A DNA stretch of 64,000 nt from Bacillus pumilus (lineage in GTDB: Bacteria; Bacillota; Bacilli; Bacillales; Bacillaceae): assembly GCF_003431975.1 (NCBI RefSeq), contig NZ_CP027116.1:620001-684000 (forward strand), read 5' to 3'. A model generated the notes under the pieces. The model did no database searches. It was not told the origin of the DNA and saw nothing but the letters and a program-made list of their open reading frames with translations. Below, piece after piece: positions 51,407-63,700 of the stretch (the first letter of the stretch is position 1; each line of letters opens with the position of its first letter). The translations under genes were made by a program, and so were the position numbers.

Positions 51407-52260
51407 ACACGAAGCACGTAGGCGTGATTGGAGCAGGTGTCATGGGGGCTGATATGGCATTAGACCTTTCAGCAAATGGCTATCAAGTCACATTAGTTGA
51501 TGTCACAGAAGAAAAGTTAAACGAAGCGCTGGAAAAAATCAAGAAGACCTATCAACTGGTTCAATTTGTGCGAAAGAAGAAAATCTCATTGTCTTTAGAA
51601 GATGTTCTGTCTCAAATCCAGCTGTCAACTTCACTTGAAGGCTTACATGATGCGCATATCGTCATTGAAAATGTGACAGAAGATTGGGAAATTAAAAAAC
51701 CTATTTATGAAGAGCTGCGAGATATTTGCGCGAAAGAAACCATCTATTTTGTAAACACAAGCTGTATCTCGATCACAAAGGTAGGGTCCCTTATGCATCA
51801 TCCTGAGAATGTCATTGGGGCGCACTTTATGAACCCTGTTCCTCTTAAAGCGTTAGTTGAAGTCATTAGAGGCAAAGCCACTTCTGATGACACAGTGGAA
51901 ACGGCAAAAGGTTTCTTGAAATCGTTTGATAAAACACCAGTTGTGGTGCATGATTTTCCTGGATTTGTTTCCAACCGTGTGCTGATGCTGACAATCAATG
52001 AAGCGATTTGGGCGGTGCAAGATCAAGTCGCCACGCCAGCGGATGTCGATAAAATTTTCCGCGGAGGTTTCGGTCATAAAATGGGCCCACTTGCGACAGG
52101 AGACTTAATTGGACTTGATACGATTTTGAATTCATTGCTTGTTTTATACAAGAGCTACAAAGATCCGAAGTTCCGTCCGTGTCCTCTGCTTGTCAAAATG
52201 GTTGATGCAGGCGAGTACGGCAAAAAATCAGGCAAGGGCTTTTTCCAATATGACATGTGA
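51403..52260 (+). CDS. 3-Hydroxyacyl-CoA/ACP dehydrogenase, hydroxymalonyl-ACP synthesis
   Basis: A 285-residue NAD-dependent dehydrogenase of the FkbK/ZmaG type. VIGAGVMGADMALDLS binds NAD; GAHFMNPVPLKALVEVI and FPGFVSNRVLMLTINEA are in the active-site region. In methoxy- and hydroxymalonyl-ACP pathways this enzyme oxidises glyceryl-ACP to the 3-oxo form. The ATG overlaps the thioesterase stop by four bases. By order it would be amiE. Confidence 0.9.
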   Translation: MNTKHVGVIGAGVMGADMALDLSANGYQVTLVDVTEEKLNEALEKIKKTYQLVQFVRKKKISLSLEDVLSQIQLSTSLEGLHDAHIVIENVTEDWEIKKPIYEELRDICAKETIYFVNTSCISITKVGSLMHHPENVIGAHFMNPVPLKALVEVIRGKATSDDTVETAKGFLKSFDKTPVVVHDFPGFVSNRVLMLTINEAIWAVQDQVATPADVDKIFRGGFGHKMGPLATGDLIGLDTILNSLLVLYKSYKDPKFRPCPLLVKMVDAGEYGKKSGKGFFQYDM

Positions 52261-52274
52261 GAGGAGAATAACCA

Positions 52275-53330
52275 ATGGCTAAGCAAATCAAGTGTGTTGT
52301 CTGGGATTTAGATCATACATTATGGGATGGAATTTTACTTGAGTCAGATGAAGTGACGTTAAAACCATCGATGAAGGAAGTACTAACTGAGTTAGATAAG
52401 CGCGGCATCCTTCTTTCTATAGCAAGCCGGAATGATGAAGCAGCCGTGAAGGAAAAGCTTTCTACCTTCGGAATTGAACATTTCTTTCTCTATCCAGAGA
52501 TTCATTGGAATGCCAAATCTAGTTCATTAGAGAGAATTAGTGAGCACCTAAATATTCATAAAGATACCATTCTCTTTATTGATGATCAGCCATTTGAGCG
52601 GGAAGAAGTGAAGGCTGTTCATCCAGAGATTACGTGCTGGGATGCAGTGGATTATCTGTCATTACTCACTGATGATCGCCTGCGTCCAGTCTTTATCACA
52701 GAAGATGCTAGACGACGCAGAAGAATGTACTTAGAAGCGGACAAAAGGCAGCAGGAAGAAGAGAAATATGAAGGGCCGCCTGAGAAATTCTTGGCGTCTT
52801 TACAAATGAAGTTCGTGATATCAGAAGCAGGAGAACAAGACCTCCAGCGCGCTGAAGAATTGACCGTCCGTACCAATCAATTAAATGCGAGCGGGAAAAC
52901 CTACGATTATGAAGAGCTTGATTTCTTCCGTCAATCAGATTCCCACTTGCTGCTTGTCTGTGAACTTGAAGATAAATTCGGTTCCTATGGAAAAATTGGA
53001 CTCTCATTAATAGAAGAAACAGGTGACACATGGCATGTCAAACTGCTGCTTATGTCTTGCCGCGTCATGTCTCGTGGTGTCGGGACCATCTTACTCACAA
53101 CGATTTTGCAAGAAGCGAAAAAGCGAGGAAAGCGGCTTGTGGCTGATTTTAAACAAACCGATCGAAACCGTATGATGTACATCACATATAAGTTTGCCAA
53201 TTTCAAAGAAATTGAGAAGGGGGAGGATGGTTATATCTTGTTTGAAAATGATTTAAGCATGATACAGCCTTTCCCAGAATACGTAGATGTCAATATTGAA
53301 TTAAATCAGAAAGACCCAGCCAAACAATAA
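52275..53330 (+). CDS. FkbH-like HAD protein, glyceryl-ACP formation
   Basis: A 351-residue protein with an N-terminal HAD phosphatase fold (VVWDLDHTLWDGILL, the DxDxT motif; ILFIDDQPFEREEVKAVHPE) and a C-terminal acyltransferase-like part (about 170-330). FkbH proteins take 1,3-bisphosphoglycerate, remove a phosphate and load a glyceryl group on the small ACP. It is the starting enzyme of the extender unit. By order it would be amiF. Confidence 0.92.
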   Translation: MAKQIKCVVWDLDHTLWDGILLESDEVTLKPSMKEVLTELDKRGILLSIASRNDEAAVKEKLSTFGIEHFFLYPEIHWNAKSSSLERISEHLNIHKDTILFIDDQPFEREEVKAVHPEITCWDAVDYLSLLTDDRLRPVFITEDARRRRRMYLEADKRQQEEEKYEGPPEKFLASLQMKFVISEAGEQDLQRAEELTVRTNQLNASGKTYDYEELDFFRQSDSHLLLVCELEDKFGSYGKIGLSLIEETGDTWHVKLLLMSCRVMSRGVGTILLTTILQEAKKRGKRLVADFKQTDRNRMMYITYKFANFKEIEKGEDGYILFENDLSMIQPFPEYVDVNIELNQKDPAKQ

Positions 53331-53357
53331 AAAAGCGAAAAGCGAGGAGATTAAATC

Positions 53358-53627
53358 ATGAACCTACACGAACAAGTAAGAGCCTATATCGAGCAAAACC
53401 TAGTGGTATTTGATGAGGAAATTGAGCTTGGAAATGATGATCATATTTTTGAACAAGGCTTTGTGAATTCTCTATTTGCGATGAAACTAGTGAACTATAT
53501 CGAACATGACTTTCAATTCCAATTAGACAACGAAGACCTCGACATTGCTCATTTTAGTACGGTCAATCGCATTGTCGCCTTAATTGAGAGAAAACAACAG
53601 GGGGCAGCTCTTCATGAAAACAGCTGA
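53358..53627 (+). CDS. Acyl carrier protein for hydroxymalonyl unit
   Basis: An 89-residue carrier protein of the FkbJ/ZmaD type. The phosphopantetheine Ser is in GFVNSLFAMKLVNYIE, where Asn-Ser replaces the common Asp-Ser. It carries the three-carbon glyceryl unit through oxidation to hydroxymalonyl. AGGAG precedes ATG 53358, and the 3' end overlaps the dehydrogenase gene. By order it would be amiG. Confidence 0.9.
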   Translation: MNLHEQVRAYIEQNLVVFDEEIELGNDDHIFEQGFVNSLFAMKLVNYIEHDFQFQLDNEDLDIAHFSTVNRIVALIERKQQGAALHENS

Positions 53628-54756
53628 ACAAACGATCAATGCCGTTGAAGACATTCGCCAGTATTGCGATGAACATATCCGTCCGTTTGCCAATGAATTC
53701 GATGAGACGGAACATTTGCCAGAGTCACTGATTCGAGATATGGCGAAACGAGGCTACTTGGCAGCAGGTATCCCTTCTTCCTATCAAGGGCTGGGGCTTG
53801 ATCCAATCGCATATGGACAGTTCACAGAACAAGTGGGAAAAGCTTGCTGTAATGTACGCACATTATTGACAGTAAATTCACTTGTAGGAGAAGCCATTCT
53901 TCGTTATGGAACAGAAGATCAAAAACAAGGATGGCTTGTTGAATTAGCTAAAGGAGAAAAAATCGGAGCCTTTGCTTTGTCAGAGCCGAATATTGGTTCA
54001 GATGCCAATCATGTTGAAACAAGCTATCAAAAGGAAGGACAATCCTATGTATTAAATGGGACGAAAAAATGGATTTCCTTTGGAGCGATTGCCGATTTCT
54101 TTATTGTGATTGCAAGAGACGGTGAACAAGTCACGGCATTCCTTGTCGATCGAGATCAGCCGGGTGTAGAGATTGAGAGAATTACAGGAATGATGGCCAA
54201 CCGAGCGTCATATTTAGCGGAAATGACCTTCGATCATGTCCGGGTGCATGAAGACTGTGTCTTAGGACCAGTTGGGGGCGGATTTAACCATGTGGTGTCA
54301 CTTGCATTAGACCATGGAAGATACAGTGTCGCTTGGGCAGGACTTGCCATCGCACAAGAAGCTGTTGATTCTCTTGTCACGTATTCGCGTAAAAGAACAC
54401 AGTTTAATGAAAAATTGTACAAGCATCAAATGATCAAAGGCATGATCGGGGATGCAGTGACCCAGCTCCATGCAGCGAGAGCTTTATGCCTAAAGGCTGG
54501 GGAAATGAGAGAAGCGAATCATCCTGATGCGATCACAGAAACATCCATTGCAAAATATTTCACTTCTAAAATCGCTGTTGACATTACAAATACAAATGTC
54601 CAAATTCATGGCGGAAGTGGATTTAGCCGGGAAAACTCAGCTTCAAGACTATATCGTGAAGCGAAGGTGCTTGAAATTATTGAAGGGACTTCGCAAATTC
54701 AGCAGCAGGTTATTGCTAACTATGGTTTACGCCATTATTTCGTGAAACATTCTTAG
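53614..54756 (+). CDS. Acyl-ACP dehydrogenase, hydroxymalonyl-ACP synthesis
   Basis: A 380-residue FAD enzyme of the acyl-CoA dehydrogenase family (FkbI/ZmaE type). ALSEPNIGSDANHVETSY, GTKKWISFGAIADF and, near the end, QIHGGSGFSRENSASRLYRE with EIIEGTSQIQQQVIANYGL are typical. It oxidises the carbon-3 aldehyde carrier-bound unit to the malonyl level. Start at ATG 53614 after AGGGGG; the longer frame from 53584 is within the ACP gene. No O-methyltransferase follows, so the unit stays hydroxy rather than methoxy. By order it would be amiH. Confidence 0.9.
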   Translation: MKTAEQTINAVEDIRQYCDEHIRPFANEFDETEHLPESLIRDMAKRGYLAAGIPSSYQGLGLDPIAYGQFTEQVGKACCNVRTLLTVNSLVGEAILRYGTEDQKQGWLVELAKGEKIGAFALSEPNIGSDANHVETSYQKEGQSYVLNGTKKWISFGAIADFFIVIARDGEQVTAFLVDRDQPGVEIERITGMMANRASYLAEMTFDHVRVHEDCVLGPVGGGFNHVVSLALDHGRYSVAWAGLAIAQEAVDSLVTYSRKRTQFNEKLYKHQMIKGMIGDAVTQLHAARALCLKAGEMREANHPDAITETSIAKYFTSKIAVDITNTNVQIHGGSGFSRENSASRLYREAKVLEIIEGTSQIQQQVIANYGLRHYFVKHS

Positions 54757-54775
54757 AGAGAAAGGAGATGAGCCC

Positions 54776-57700
54776 ATGGCTTTACAGCCGCAGAAGCTGG
54801 ATAAACAGAACATTGAAAATATGTTAGGTATCACTACGATCCAAGAAGGACTGCTGTTTCATCATTTAATGGAACCGAACGGAACAGCTTATTTTGAACA
54901 ACTGATGATCGAAATAGACGGACCAATAGATCGAGACATTTTTGAACAATCATGGACGAATGTCACCAAACAGCATGAAATGCTTAGAACATTGTTCAGA
55001 TGGCAGGAACTCGCAAGACCAGTACAAATTGTGCTGAAGCAGCATCAGCCAGACATTCGTTATCGTGATTTCACGCAAGCGAAGGAGCCTCTTCATGTGC
55101 TGAAAGAAGAGGTAAAGGCACAGAACCGAGAAGAACGCTTTGATCTGCAGGAAGTCCCATTCCGCCTGACGTTATGTGAAGTGAATGATGAAGTCAGCTG
55201 GGTTCTCATTAGCTTTCATCACATTTTATTGGACGGCTGGAGCCTTGGGATTGTATTAAGCGATTGGATGAGTGCATATGAGCGCTTATCGAATGGGGAC
55301 AAACCTCTTCTGGAACAAAGACCAACCTACCAATCCTTTGTCAAATGGCAGCAGAAAAACCTTCAACAGACTGAAGCACAAGCCGCCTATTGGAAAAATG
55401 TTTTCAACGGCTGGAGTTATGCAGAACTGCTTCCGAAGTCAAGCGGCGCATATGAAGATTCAGAAGCGTTCCATCAATATGAACATCAAGTGGATACTTC
55501 CATTGCCGAGAGCCTGAGCAAATTCACGAATCAATATGACGTGACGCTGGCATCTGTGATGTATACGCTGTGGGGAGTTTTGCTATCTAAGTATGCCAAC
55601 CAAGATGATATTGTCTTTGGGACAACAGTATCGGGGAGAAATGCAGATGTCCCTCATATTGAAAAGATGACTGGGCTGTTCATTAACACATTACCGCTGC
55701 GGGTCTCATTCGAACAGGAACGGCCAATTCTTGAACAGATGCAGGAAGTGAGCCGTGAGATCGCTGTAAGAAATGAATATGAACATACTCCGCTATCTGA
55801 CTTAAAGAAATATGCAGGAATGACTGCAGAGCAATCCTTATTTGATTCAATCGTCGTCATTGAAAACTATCCATTAGATCAAATGCTCACGAAAAACGAT
55901 CAGCCAATTCGTATTCGTGGATTTGAGATGACTGAGCAGACAGAATTCGATCTCACGCTTAGTGTCCAGGCATTTGATGATCAGCTGCACTTTTCATTGG
56001 TGTATAACCCCGTCAGCTTTTCAGCTGAGCAAATCGAAAAGTGGTGTCAGCATTTTCTTCATCTCCTGTCTGATGCCTGTGCTCATCCGCACAAAACTGC
56101 TGCTCAACTACAGCTGCTATCAGAAGAAGAGAAAGAAAAGCAGTTGGCAATTTTTCGGCAATATGGCGGAGCAACATCTAGCAATGAGCCAACGGTGATT
56201 GACCTATTTGAAGCACAAGTAGAGCGAACTCCAGCGGCAGCTGCAGTTGAGTTTGGCGATACGACGGTTACATATGAACAACTCAATAAGAGAGTGAACC
56301 AGCTCGCACATTATTTACAAAACAAAGGGGTCAAACAGGAGCAGCGTGTCGGCATTTTAGCAGAGCATTCCATTGAAATGGTGATAGCATGCTTAGCGAT
56401 CTTAAAAGCTGGTGGTGCATACGTGCCGATTGATCCTGAATATCCGCAGGAACGAATAGAATATCTATTAGAAGACAGCGGAGTAGAATGGCTCTTAACT
56501 CACCCAATAAAAGGGCTCACCTACGCCTATCATGGAGAAAAAATCGATATCACGCAGCCGGATCTATACACCGGACCATCAGACAACTTGGCAGAAGCCA
56601 TCACCTCAGACCAAACAGCCTACTGCATTTATACATCAGGAACGACCGGAAGACCAAAAGGTGTACTCATTCATCATCTTGGCTTAGCCAACTATATTGA
56701 ATGGGCGAAGCAAGTATATGTTCGAGGAGAAACAAGGCATTTTGCTTTGTACACTTCACTGTCCTTTGACCTGACGGTTACTTCTATTTTCACACCGCTC
56801 ATTTCAGGAAATACCATCATGATTTATCACCATGAAAACCGGCAGCTGCTTGTCGAAGACATCATAAAAGACAACCGTGTACATGTGATGAAACTGACAC
56901 CATCCCATTTACAGTTTATTAAGCATTTGTCTTTCCCAGACAGCCAAATGAAATGTTTCATTTTAGGCGGAGAGCAGCTGGAAACATCTTTAGCGAAATC
57001 CATTCAGCAGTCCTTCCCGCAGCCAATTGAAATTGTGAATGAATATGGACCAACTGAAACGGTCGTTGGCTGCATGATTCATCGATATGATCAGGATCTT
57101 GATCAAGACGTGTATGTACCGATTGGAAAGCCTGCACAGCATACAGATATTCTTCTGTTTGACAAACATATGAATCTCATGCCGGAAGGAGCCGTCGGTG
57201 AATTATATATTGGCGGAAAAGGTGTCGCAAAAGGCTATTTGAATCGCCCAGAACTAACCGAAGAAAGATTTGTCGATCACCCTTTCCAGCCAGGAGAAAA
57301 AATTTATAAAACAGGTGATGCAGCGCGCATCCTCCCTAATGGGCTCATTCAATTTTTAGGTCGAAATGATGATCAAGTGAAGCTGAGAGGCTACCGGATT
57401 GAAACTGGTGAAATTGAATTTTGGCTGAATGAACAGCCAGGAATAAAAGCAGCAGCAATTGTTGTAAAGCCAGATGCTTCTGGTACACCATGTTTGGCCG
57501 CATATGTTGTCACGACAGCCATACTTGATCAAGCGGCAATAAAACAAGCGTTGGCTGATCAACTGCCGGATTATATGATTCCAACTCATTTTGTTCAATT
57601 GGACGATATGCCACTGACTGCAAATGGCAAACTAGATAAACGAGCTTTACCTGCTTTGAAACAGGCGCAGCAAACGAAAAAACAGGCGGGATCTACCAAT

Positions 57701-60700
57701 CTTTCTGATACGGAGAAAGTTATTCAAGACATTTGGAAAAAAGTCCTCGGATTAGATGAGGTAAGTGTCCATGACAAATTCTTTGACATTGGCGGGCATT
57801 CACTCAATTTGATCCACGTCAATCAACAGCTCGCTAAGCAATTGAATCAAAGCATTCCAATGGTCGAAATGTTCCGCCGCCCAACGATTAGAGAGCTTGC
57901 CGCATATTTAAGCGGCGATTCAGAGCAAGTAGCGGCAGACGCGCAGCCTGTAAAACAAAAGACAAGAAAAGCCAATGAGCCGATTGCCATTATTGGAATG
58001 GCTGGTAAATTCCCAGGTGCGAAAAATGTTGAGGCATTTTGGCGAAATTTGAAGAACGGAGAAGAATCAATTTCCTTCTTTTCCGATGAAGAACTGCTCG
58101 AAGCCGGTATTGACCGTCAAACTTTCGAACGTTCCGATTATGTGAGGGCAAAAGGTGTCATTGATGGACCTGATTTATTTGATGCATCCTTCTTCGGCTA
58201 TTCGCCAGGTCAGGCAGAAATGATGGATCCTCAAATACGTCTTCTGCATGAGTACGCCTATAAGGCGTTGGAAGATGCGGGGTATGTGCAAGAAGATTAT
58301 ACGGGTAAGGTCGGGTTGTTTACTGGGTCCACATCGAATTTCCAATGGATTCAGCGTTTTGCCGCTTCCCTTGATAGCAGTATGTCAGAGCTGTTTGAAG
58401 TGGGTTCACTCAATGATACCTACACTGTAAGTACAAGAATTGCCCATAAATTGAATTTGAAAGGACCGGCGCTTACGCTGCAAACCGCTTGTTCAACTTC
58501 TTTGGTCGCCTTGCATTTAGCCTGTCAATCCATTGCGAATGGTGATTCAGATGTAGCTCTTGCGGGAGGTGTGTCGATCCTGCACCCAGTGAAATCAGGC
58601 TACGTTTATCAACAGAACATGGTGAAATCAAGTGATGGCCACTGCCGCGCCTTTGACGATCAAGCGGATGGAACTGTTGGCGGAGATGGTGTTGGTCTTG
58701 TTGCTTTAAAAGCACTTAGTGAAGCCATAGAAGATGGCGACCATATTTATGCAGTCATTAAAGGATCTGCCATCAACAATGATGGTGATCAAAAGGTTGG
58801 TTTCAATGCTCCGAGCGTCGAAGGACAGACACGTGTCATTCAGGATGCACTGCATCAAGCAGATGTTTCACCAGATACGATTGAATATGTGGAAACACAT
58901 GGAACAGGCACATCACTTGGTGACCCGATTGAAATAGAGGCGCTCACAAAGGCTTTCGACACACAGAAAAAACAATTTTGCCGCATTGGGTCTGTGAAAA
59001 CCAATATTGGACATTTGGATGCAGCGGCAGGAGCAGCTGGCTTGATCAAAGCTGTGCTTTCGCTTCAGCATCACACATTTGTACCTAGTCTTCACTTCAA
59101 AAAAGCCAATGAAAACATTGCATTTGAACATAGTCCTTTCTTTGTTAATACTGAGCTGACCGACTGGAATCAGCCAGCTTCCCATTTGCGGCGGGCTGGG
59201 GTGAGCTCATTTGGAATGGGTGGAACGAATGCACATGTCATATTAGAAGAAGCGCCACAAAGAGACCGTCAGCAAATGCCTCGTTCTGCTGAGCTGCTTG
59301 TTCTTTCAGCAAAGAGCAAAACGAGCTTGGAACGAATGAAAGCCAAACTCGCAAGCCAAATAGACAACACGCCTTCTATCAATTTGGCAGACGCAGCTTA
59401 TACGCTGCAAACAGGAAGACAATCCTTTGGTTTCCGTCAGACATTTGTTGCGGCAAGCAGAGAAGATGCTTTGCGCGTATTAACAGAAAAGCAAGGAAAG
59501 GGCATTGGAAAGCTCATGCATTCGCATGTGGAGAAACAAAAGATTATTTTTATGTTTTCTGGACAAGGCAATCAATATCTCAATATGGGATTAGATTTGT
59601 ACCGGGAAGAGCCTTACTTTAAGAAGCAAATGGATGCTTGTTTTCAAGCATATGAAGAAGCAACGGGGCGAAGTCTTGCACGTATTCTGTACCCATTAGC
59701 GGCTGAAACAGAAAAGGCGCGTGAACAATTGGCAAGTACTCAATATGCACAGCCAGCCATTTTTGCCATTGAATATGCCTTATCCATGCTTTTCATTGAA
59801 TGGGGCGTTCGTCCTGATGCAATGATCGGCTATAGCTTTGGCGAATTAACGGCAGCCGCCATATCAGGGCTATTCAGCTTAAAGGACGCAATGTCCATGG
59901 TCGCCTATCGTGCGAATGCGATGCAGTCGTCACCATCTGGCGTCATGATGAGTGTTCCATTACCTGAGGCAGAGCTTAAACCGATGCTTCCAAAAGATAT
60001 TTCTCTCGCGGTTGTCAATGATTCATCATGTATTGTGTCAGGTCTAGAAGAGGCGATCAGTGAATTTGAACAAGAGCTGAAAAGCAACAGATTGATGTGT
60101 ATGCGATTAGGTGGAACCATTGCCGCCCACTCACATGTCATGAAGGAGGCAGCGGAGCAATTCGGAGAAAAATTAACACATATGAAAGCCGAGTCTCTTC
60201 GCATTCCATTCATTTCGAATTTGTCAGGAGATTGGATGACAGATACGAGAGCGAAGGATATGTCTTATTGGAAAAGGCATATGACTGATACAGTTCGTTT
60301 TGCTGAAGGGATCACAAATATTTTACAAGAGGACAATATTCAATTAATTGAGATTGGACCAGGACAAGATTTAAGCGTGATGGTCAATCGGTCGCTGAAC
60401 GGCCTGAACCAGCATGTATGTCATGTGTTAAGGCATGCAAAACAAGATGTGACGGATACTGAATTTTTACTTGGGCAAATAGGACGTCTGTGGACAAACG
60501 GATTATCTATTGATTGGGATAGGTTCCATCTAAACCGTCAGCCGCGGAAAATGCCGCTGCCAACGTATGTGTTTGATCAAACCTCCTATTGGTATGATGC
60601 AGCAGATCGTGTGAAACAAGACAAACCAAAGCAATCTGGACGAAAGCAGCAAATGGCTGAATGGTTCTATACCCCTCATTGGGAAGCGGATCTTTTACCT

Positions 60701-63700
60701 TGCGTGCCATTAGAAGATACGTCTGACGGAGCCTTGCTTTTGTTTGCAGATCCATCTGCTTTTGGAGAGAAGGTTACGGCTGAGCTCCTGACGAAACGGA
60801 ACGAGTCCGTCATGGTTCGTAAAGGAAATGAATTTACAAAGCATGACGAAAAAAGCTATACCATTCGGTCACATGAGCCATCTGATTATGAAAGGCTCAT
60901 ATCAAATCTGGCAGATGACGAAATCAACGTGTCAAAAGTTTGCCATCTATGGGGGCTTGCAGAAAGACAGCCGTCTCAAACGGAAGAAGAATGGGTGAAG
61001 CAAACGCAGCAAGAAGCTTATTACTCCTTGCTTTATATCGGCCAGGCACTGAAAAAATATGTGTTGGACCAAAAGGTATCGATTACAGTTCTTTCCTCAT
61101 TGACGTATGCCGTTGGCGGTGAGCCTGTACTTTATCCTGAAAAAGCGATCCATCTAGGACCTGCCATGGTGATATCACAAGAAACCCCGAACTTACGTTA
61201 CCGCATTATTGATATTGATCGTCCAGTGGAAAATGGGGTTCAAGAAAAGAGATTGCTAAAGCAAATAAGCGATGAGCTAGATCGAGCGTATGGACCGCTT
61301 CTCACGGTCTATCGACGAAATAAACGATATGTGAAAAAGTATGCGAAAGGTTCAGTTCCCGAAACGGGACATGCTCATTTGGCTAAAAAAGATGGTGTGT
61401 ACATTTTAATTGGCGGACTTGGGTTTATTGGATTGAATATCGCCCAGACTTTGGCCGAGCTAACGCAGGGAACATTGATCTTAACGAGCAGATCTGGGCT
61501 CCCTGATAGAAGCAAGTGGCAAGAATGGCTGTCTACGCATGATGATCAGGATCTAACAAAGATAAAAATACAAAGGGTCATGGCACTGGAAGAGACAGGC
61601 GCAGACGTTCTTATTCAGAAAGTAGACGTTCGTCACAAGGAAGATATCCAGCAATTGATCAACACAGTGGATGCGTCATATGGACAGATCAATGGCGTGA
61701 TCTATGCAGCTGGAGTGACAGGCGACCAATCCTTGCAGGTGATGGAGCAAACAGATGTCACTTTTTCGGAGCCGCATTTTGAAGCGAAGATGAATGGTGT
61801 ACTTCATCTTGATGATGCCTTAGGTGATCGATCCCTTGATTTCTGTTTTGTCCTGTCATCTTTGTCACCGATCTTGGGCGGACTCGGTTTTACAGCCTAT
61901 ACAGCTGTGAATCATTTCATCGATGCGTACGTGTATGAACGCAATCTACGTTCAGAAACACAGTGGTCTGTCATTAGCTTTGACGGCTGGGAATTTGAGC
62001 AAGGGAAGCAGCTTGATCTTCCAATCGGAGATGATGTTACCGAAACGTTAATTACAGAAAAAGAAGGAAGAATGATCTTTGAACGATTGCTTTCACTGGA
62101 TCAAGTGGAACAAATGGTTATTTCAACAACATCTTTACATGATCGTATTCACCGATATGTAGACCGTTTATCCCTTGAGGAAGAGAGCGGCGTGGAGCAT
62201 GAACAAGATGGCAATTTGTATTCTCGTCCAGCGCTTTCCACGAATTATGCGGCTCCAGAAACGGAGCTGGAGAAGGCATTAAGTCAACATTGGCAAGCTT
62301 TCTTTAAGATTGATGAAATTGGCATAGATGATCATTTCTTTGAAATGGGCGGAGATTCTCTAAAGGCGATTACCTTCATTGGTATCATTCATCGTGCATT
62401 TAGTGTAGAGCTGACGCTGCCACAATTTTTCCAAATACCTACGATACGATTAATGGCAGCATATATCGATCAAGCAGATACTGCTGCTTATCATGCGATT
62501 GAAAAAGCCGAAGTGAAGGAGCATTATCCTTTGTCGTCTGCGCAAAAACGGTTGTATCTCATGCAGCAAATGGATGTAAACAGCACAGGATACAACGAGT
62601 TTAAAGCGGGGCGAATCAAAGGAAAACTCGATATTAGCAGGTTGGAATGGGCATTTCAGCAGCTTATTAAGAGACACGAAAGTTTGCGGACTGCGTTTGT
62701 ACTAGAGAATGGTGTTCCTTATCAAAAGATTGAAGAAGAGGTACCATTTGCAGTCACATTATTTGACCTCACTAACGGATCAACACAAGGATCTGAGGAA
62801 GAGCAAAAACAAGTGATTGAACAATTTTTGACTGCCTTTACGTTAAGTGAGGCTCCATTGATGAGAGTCGGTGTGATGAAGCTGGCAGAAGAGGAATTCG
62901 TGCTCATGCTGGACATGCACCACATTATTTCAGACGGTCTTTCTCAAGATATTTTGGTCAATGACTTTATGCAGTTATATGACGGCAGGACGCTTGAACC
63001 TCTCGCTCTGCAATATAAAGATTTTTCAGAATGGCAAAATGACCTGCTGGCATCAGAAGTACTGAAAGAATCGAGTGATTACTGGAAAGATCGGTTAGAG
63101 GGTGCCCCCCTCCTTGATCTGCCAACAGATTTCGATCGGCCAGAGGTGAGACAATTCCGCGGCGGGCATTATACGTTCCGTATAGAAGAAGCAGAGCTAA
63201 ACGCATTTAAACAGGTGATTTTAAAGGAAGACGCTACACTGTTTATGGGCTTGTTAAGTGTATATCAGATTTTGCTTTACAAATTAAGCGGACAATCAGA
63301 TATCACGGTCGGGGTTCCGGTAGCAGGGAGAAAACAAGAGGAGCTGCAGCAAGTGATCGGTATTTTTGTCAATATGCTGCCACTTCGTTTGTATCCTAAA
63401 GCAGAGCTGACGTACCAGCAATTCCTAGAGGATGTGAAAGCACACGTCATCGATGATTTCGGACATCAAGATTATCAATATGAACAAATGGTTCAAGACC
63501 TTCAGTTAAGCCGGAGTGTCAGCCGGAATCTATTGTTTGATGCTGTGTTCGCCTTGCAAAATATGAATCAGCCAGAACTGAAGGTAGGCGGTTTAACCTT
63601 TAGTGATTATCCGTATGAGACAGGAACGTCACGCTTTGATTTACTCTGGATTGCGTATGAGCAGGAAGACGGTCTTTCTTCAACGATCGAATATAATACT

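Noticed and set aside
51403-54756. Methoxymalonyl-ACP pathway
   Set aside because: The O-methyltransferase needed for the methoxy unit is not beside the other four genes; hydroxymalonyl is the simpler reading.
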